Source of the DNA: Actinomycetota bacterium | Lineage (GTDB): Bacteria > Actinomycetota > Actinomycetes > S36-B12 > UBA10799 | Assembly: GCA_030837445.1 (NCBI GenBank) | Contig: JAUPKM010000173.1 | Span: 1-6,912 of the forward strand | Reading direction: 5' to 3' | DNA: 6,912 nucleotides | Shown: positions 6,391-6,912 of the stretch, piece by piece | Position numbering within the stretch: the first letter of the stretch is position 1 | Layout of the letters: each line of letters starts with the position of its first letter | The notes under the pieces: model-generated | The model's database searches: none | What the model was told of the DNA's origin: nothing | Seen by the model: only the letters and a program-made list of their open reading frames with translations | Position numbers and translations under genes: made by a program

Positions 6391-6912
6391 TCAGGTGAGC
6401 TGCCGGGAGGCGAGGTCACGGAAGGCGCCGGGTTGCGCCATGAGTTCGTCGTACCTGCCCTCCTGCGCGACCCTGCCGCGCACCAGGACGATGATCCGGT
6501 CAGCGCGCTTGACGGTCGACAGCCGGTGGGCCACCACGATGCGAGTCAGACTCAGGTGAGACAACGATTCGACCACGTCCCGCTGGGTGACGTTGTCCAG
6601 CGCGCTGGTCGCCTCGTCGAAGATCACCATCCGGGGGCTGCCAGCCAGCGCGCGGGCGATGAGGATTCGCTGCCGTTGGCCACCGGACAGGGACGAGTTC
6701 CCGTCGATGACGGTCGTCTCTAGCCCCAGCGGCATGGCCCGCACATCGTCGCGGATCGCCGCGGCGGCCAGGGCGGCCCAGATCGCGGCTGTGCTCAGGT
6801 TGCGTCCCATGTCGATGTTGTCCCGGATACTCCCGGCGAGCAGATCGGCGGACTGGAGCACGGTTCCGATCTGCTTGCGCAGCGCGGGACGCTCGAGGGT
6901 GGCCAGGTCGCG
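6391..6912 (-). CDS. ABC exporter ATP-binding domain, NHLM bacteriocin/RiPP exporter-like, C-terminal fragment (5' end outside window)
   Basis: The last 173 residues of an ABC transporter nucleotide-binding domain; the frame is open to the right edge, so the Walker A loop and any membrane domain are outside. Fragment order is: Q-loop region GTVLQSADLLAGSIRDNI (16-33), signature LSGGQRQRILIARAL (75-89), Walker B MVIFDEATSALD (95-106) with catalytic Glu100, and switch His129 in VVAHRLST. The C-terminus GAFRDLASRQLT ends the ATPase with no extra domain. The Q-loop with GSIRDNI and the SALDN.TQ..V pattern mark an exporter-type ATPase, of the kind fused to six membrane helices. From memory, the wording around ALDN, TQ, TRIVVAHRLST and the RQL end is closest to NHLM bacteriocin-system exporters, which pump out ribosomally made modified peptides; a lipid/drug exporter (MsbA-like) or HlyB-like exporter remains possible. 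It converges on the PTS gene across the hairpin. Confidence 0.85.
   Translation of the reverse strand, partial: RDLATLERPALRKQIGTVLQSADLLAGSIRDNIDMGRNLSTAAIWAALAAAAIRDDVRAMPLGLETTVIDGNSSLSGGQRQRILIARALAGSPRMVIFDEATSALDNVTQRDVVESLSHLSLTRIVVAHRLSTVKRADRIIVLVRGRVAQEGRYDELMAQPGAFRDLASRQLT

Noticed and set aside
1..6912. CRISPR arrays, tRNA or rRNA genes, insertion sequences, attachment sites
   Set aside because: I saw no regularly spaced direct repeats, no cloverleaf-like or rRNA segments, no transposase motifs and no flanking target duplications.

Overview
The window is high-GC DNA with dense coding, strong GC bias at third codon positions and long antisense shadow frames. This fits an actinobacterium (Actinomycetota). 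A vitamin B12-dependent ribonucleotide reductase tail, a fused BCA-type sugar PTS permease and a FUSC-like membrane protein are all compatible with that. I cannot name a genus from the sequence alone.

Layout, left to right. (1) Positions 2-370 (+) hold the C-terminal end of a class II (adenosylcobalamin-dependent) ribonucleotide reductase, NrdJ, with its cysteine-rich tail. (2) A nested hairpin at 384-443 sits between this gene and the convergent next gene and probably ends transcription from one or both sides. (3) Positions 450-1967 (-) encode a phospholipase C/acid phosphatase-type phosphoesterase with no signal peptide. (4) A 120-bp gap separates it from 2088-4022 (-), a 644-residue FUSC-like membrane protein with two six-helix blocks; both genes read leftwards. 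(5) A 133-bp divergent intergenic region (4023-4155), locally richer in A and T, must carry the control signals for the FUSC-like gene and the PTS gene. (6) Positions 4156-6312 (+) encode a complete 718-residue sugar PTS permease, EIIB-EIIC-EIIA, of the beta-glucoside/sucrose type. (7) A perfect 19-bp hairpin at 6321-6362 lies between this gene and the next convergent gene. (8) Positions 6391-6912 (-) hold the C-terminal part of an ABC exporter ATPase that resembles the NHLM-type bacteriocin/RiPP exporters; it runs off the right edge.

How the genes relate. The window looks like a junction of several independent units rather than one pathway. Two hairpins separate convergent neighbours, and the only plausible co-transcribed pair is the FUSC-like gene followed by the phosphoesterase. 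The PTS gene has no sugar hydrolase or antiterminator beside it within the window. I found no tRNA, rRNA, CRISPR array, insertion sequence or attachment site. I did not find a clearly new multi-gene system. The best leads are the ABC exporter at the right edge, a Cys-pair insertion and long linker in the PTS permease, and the apparently cytosolic phospholipase C-like enzyme.
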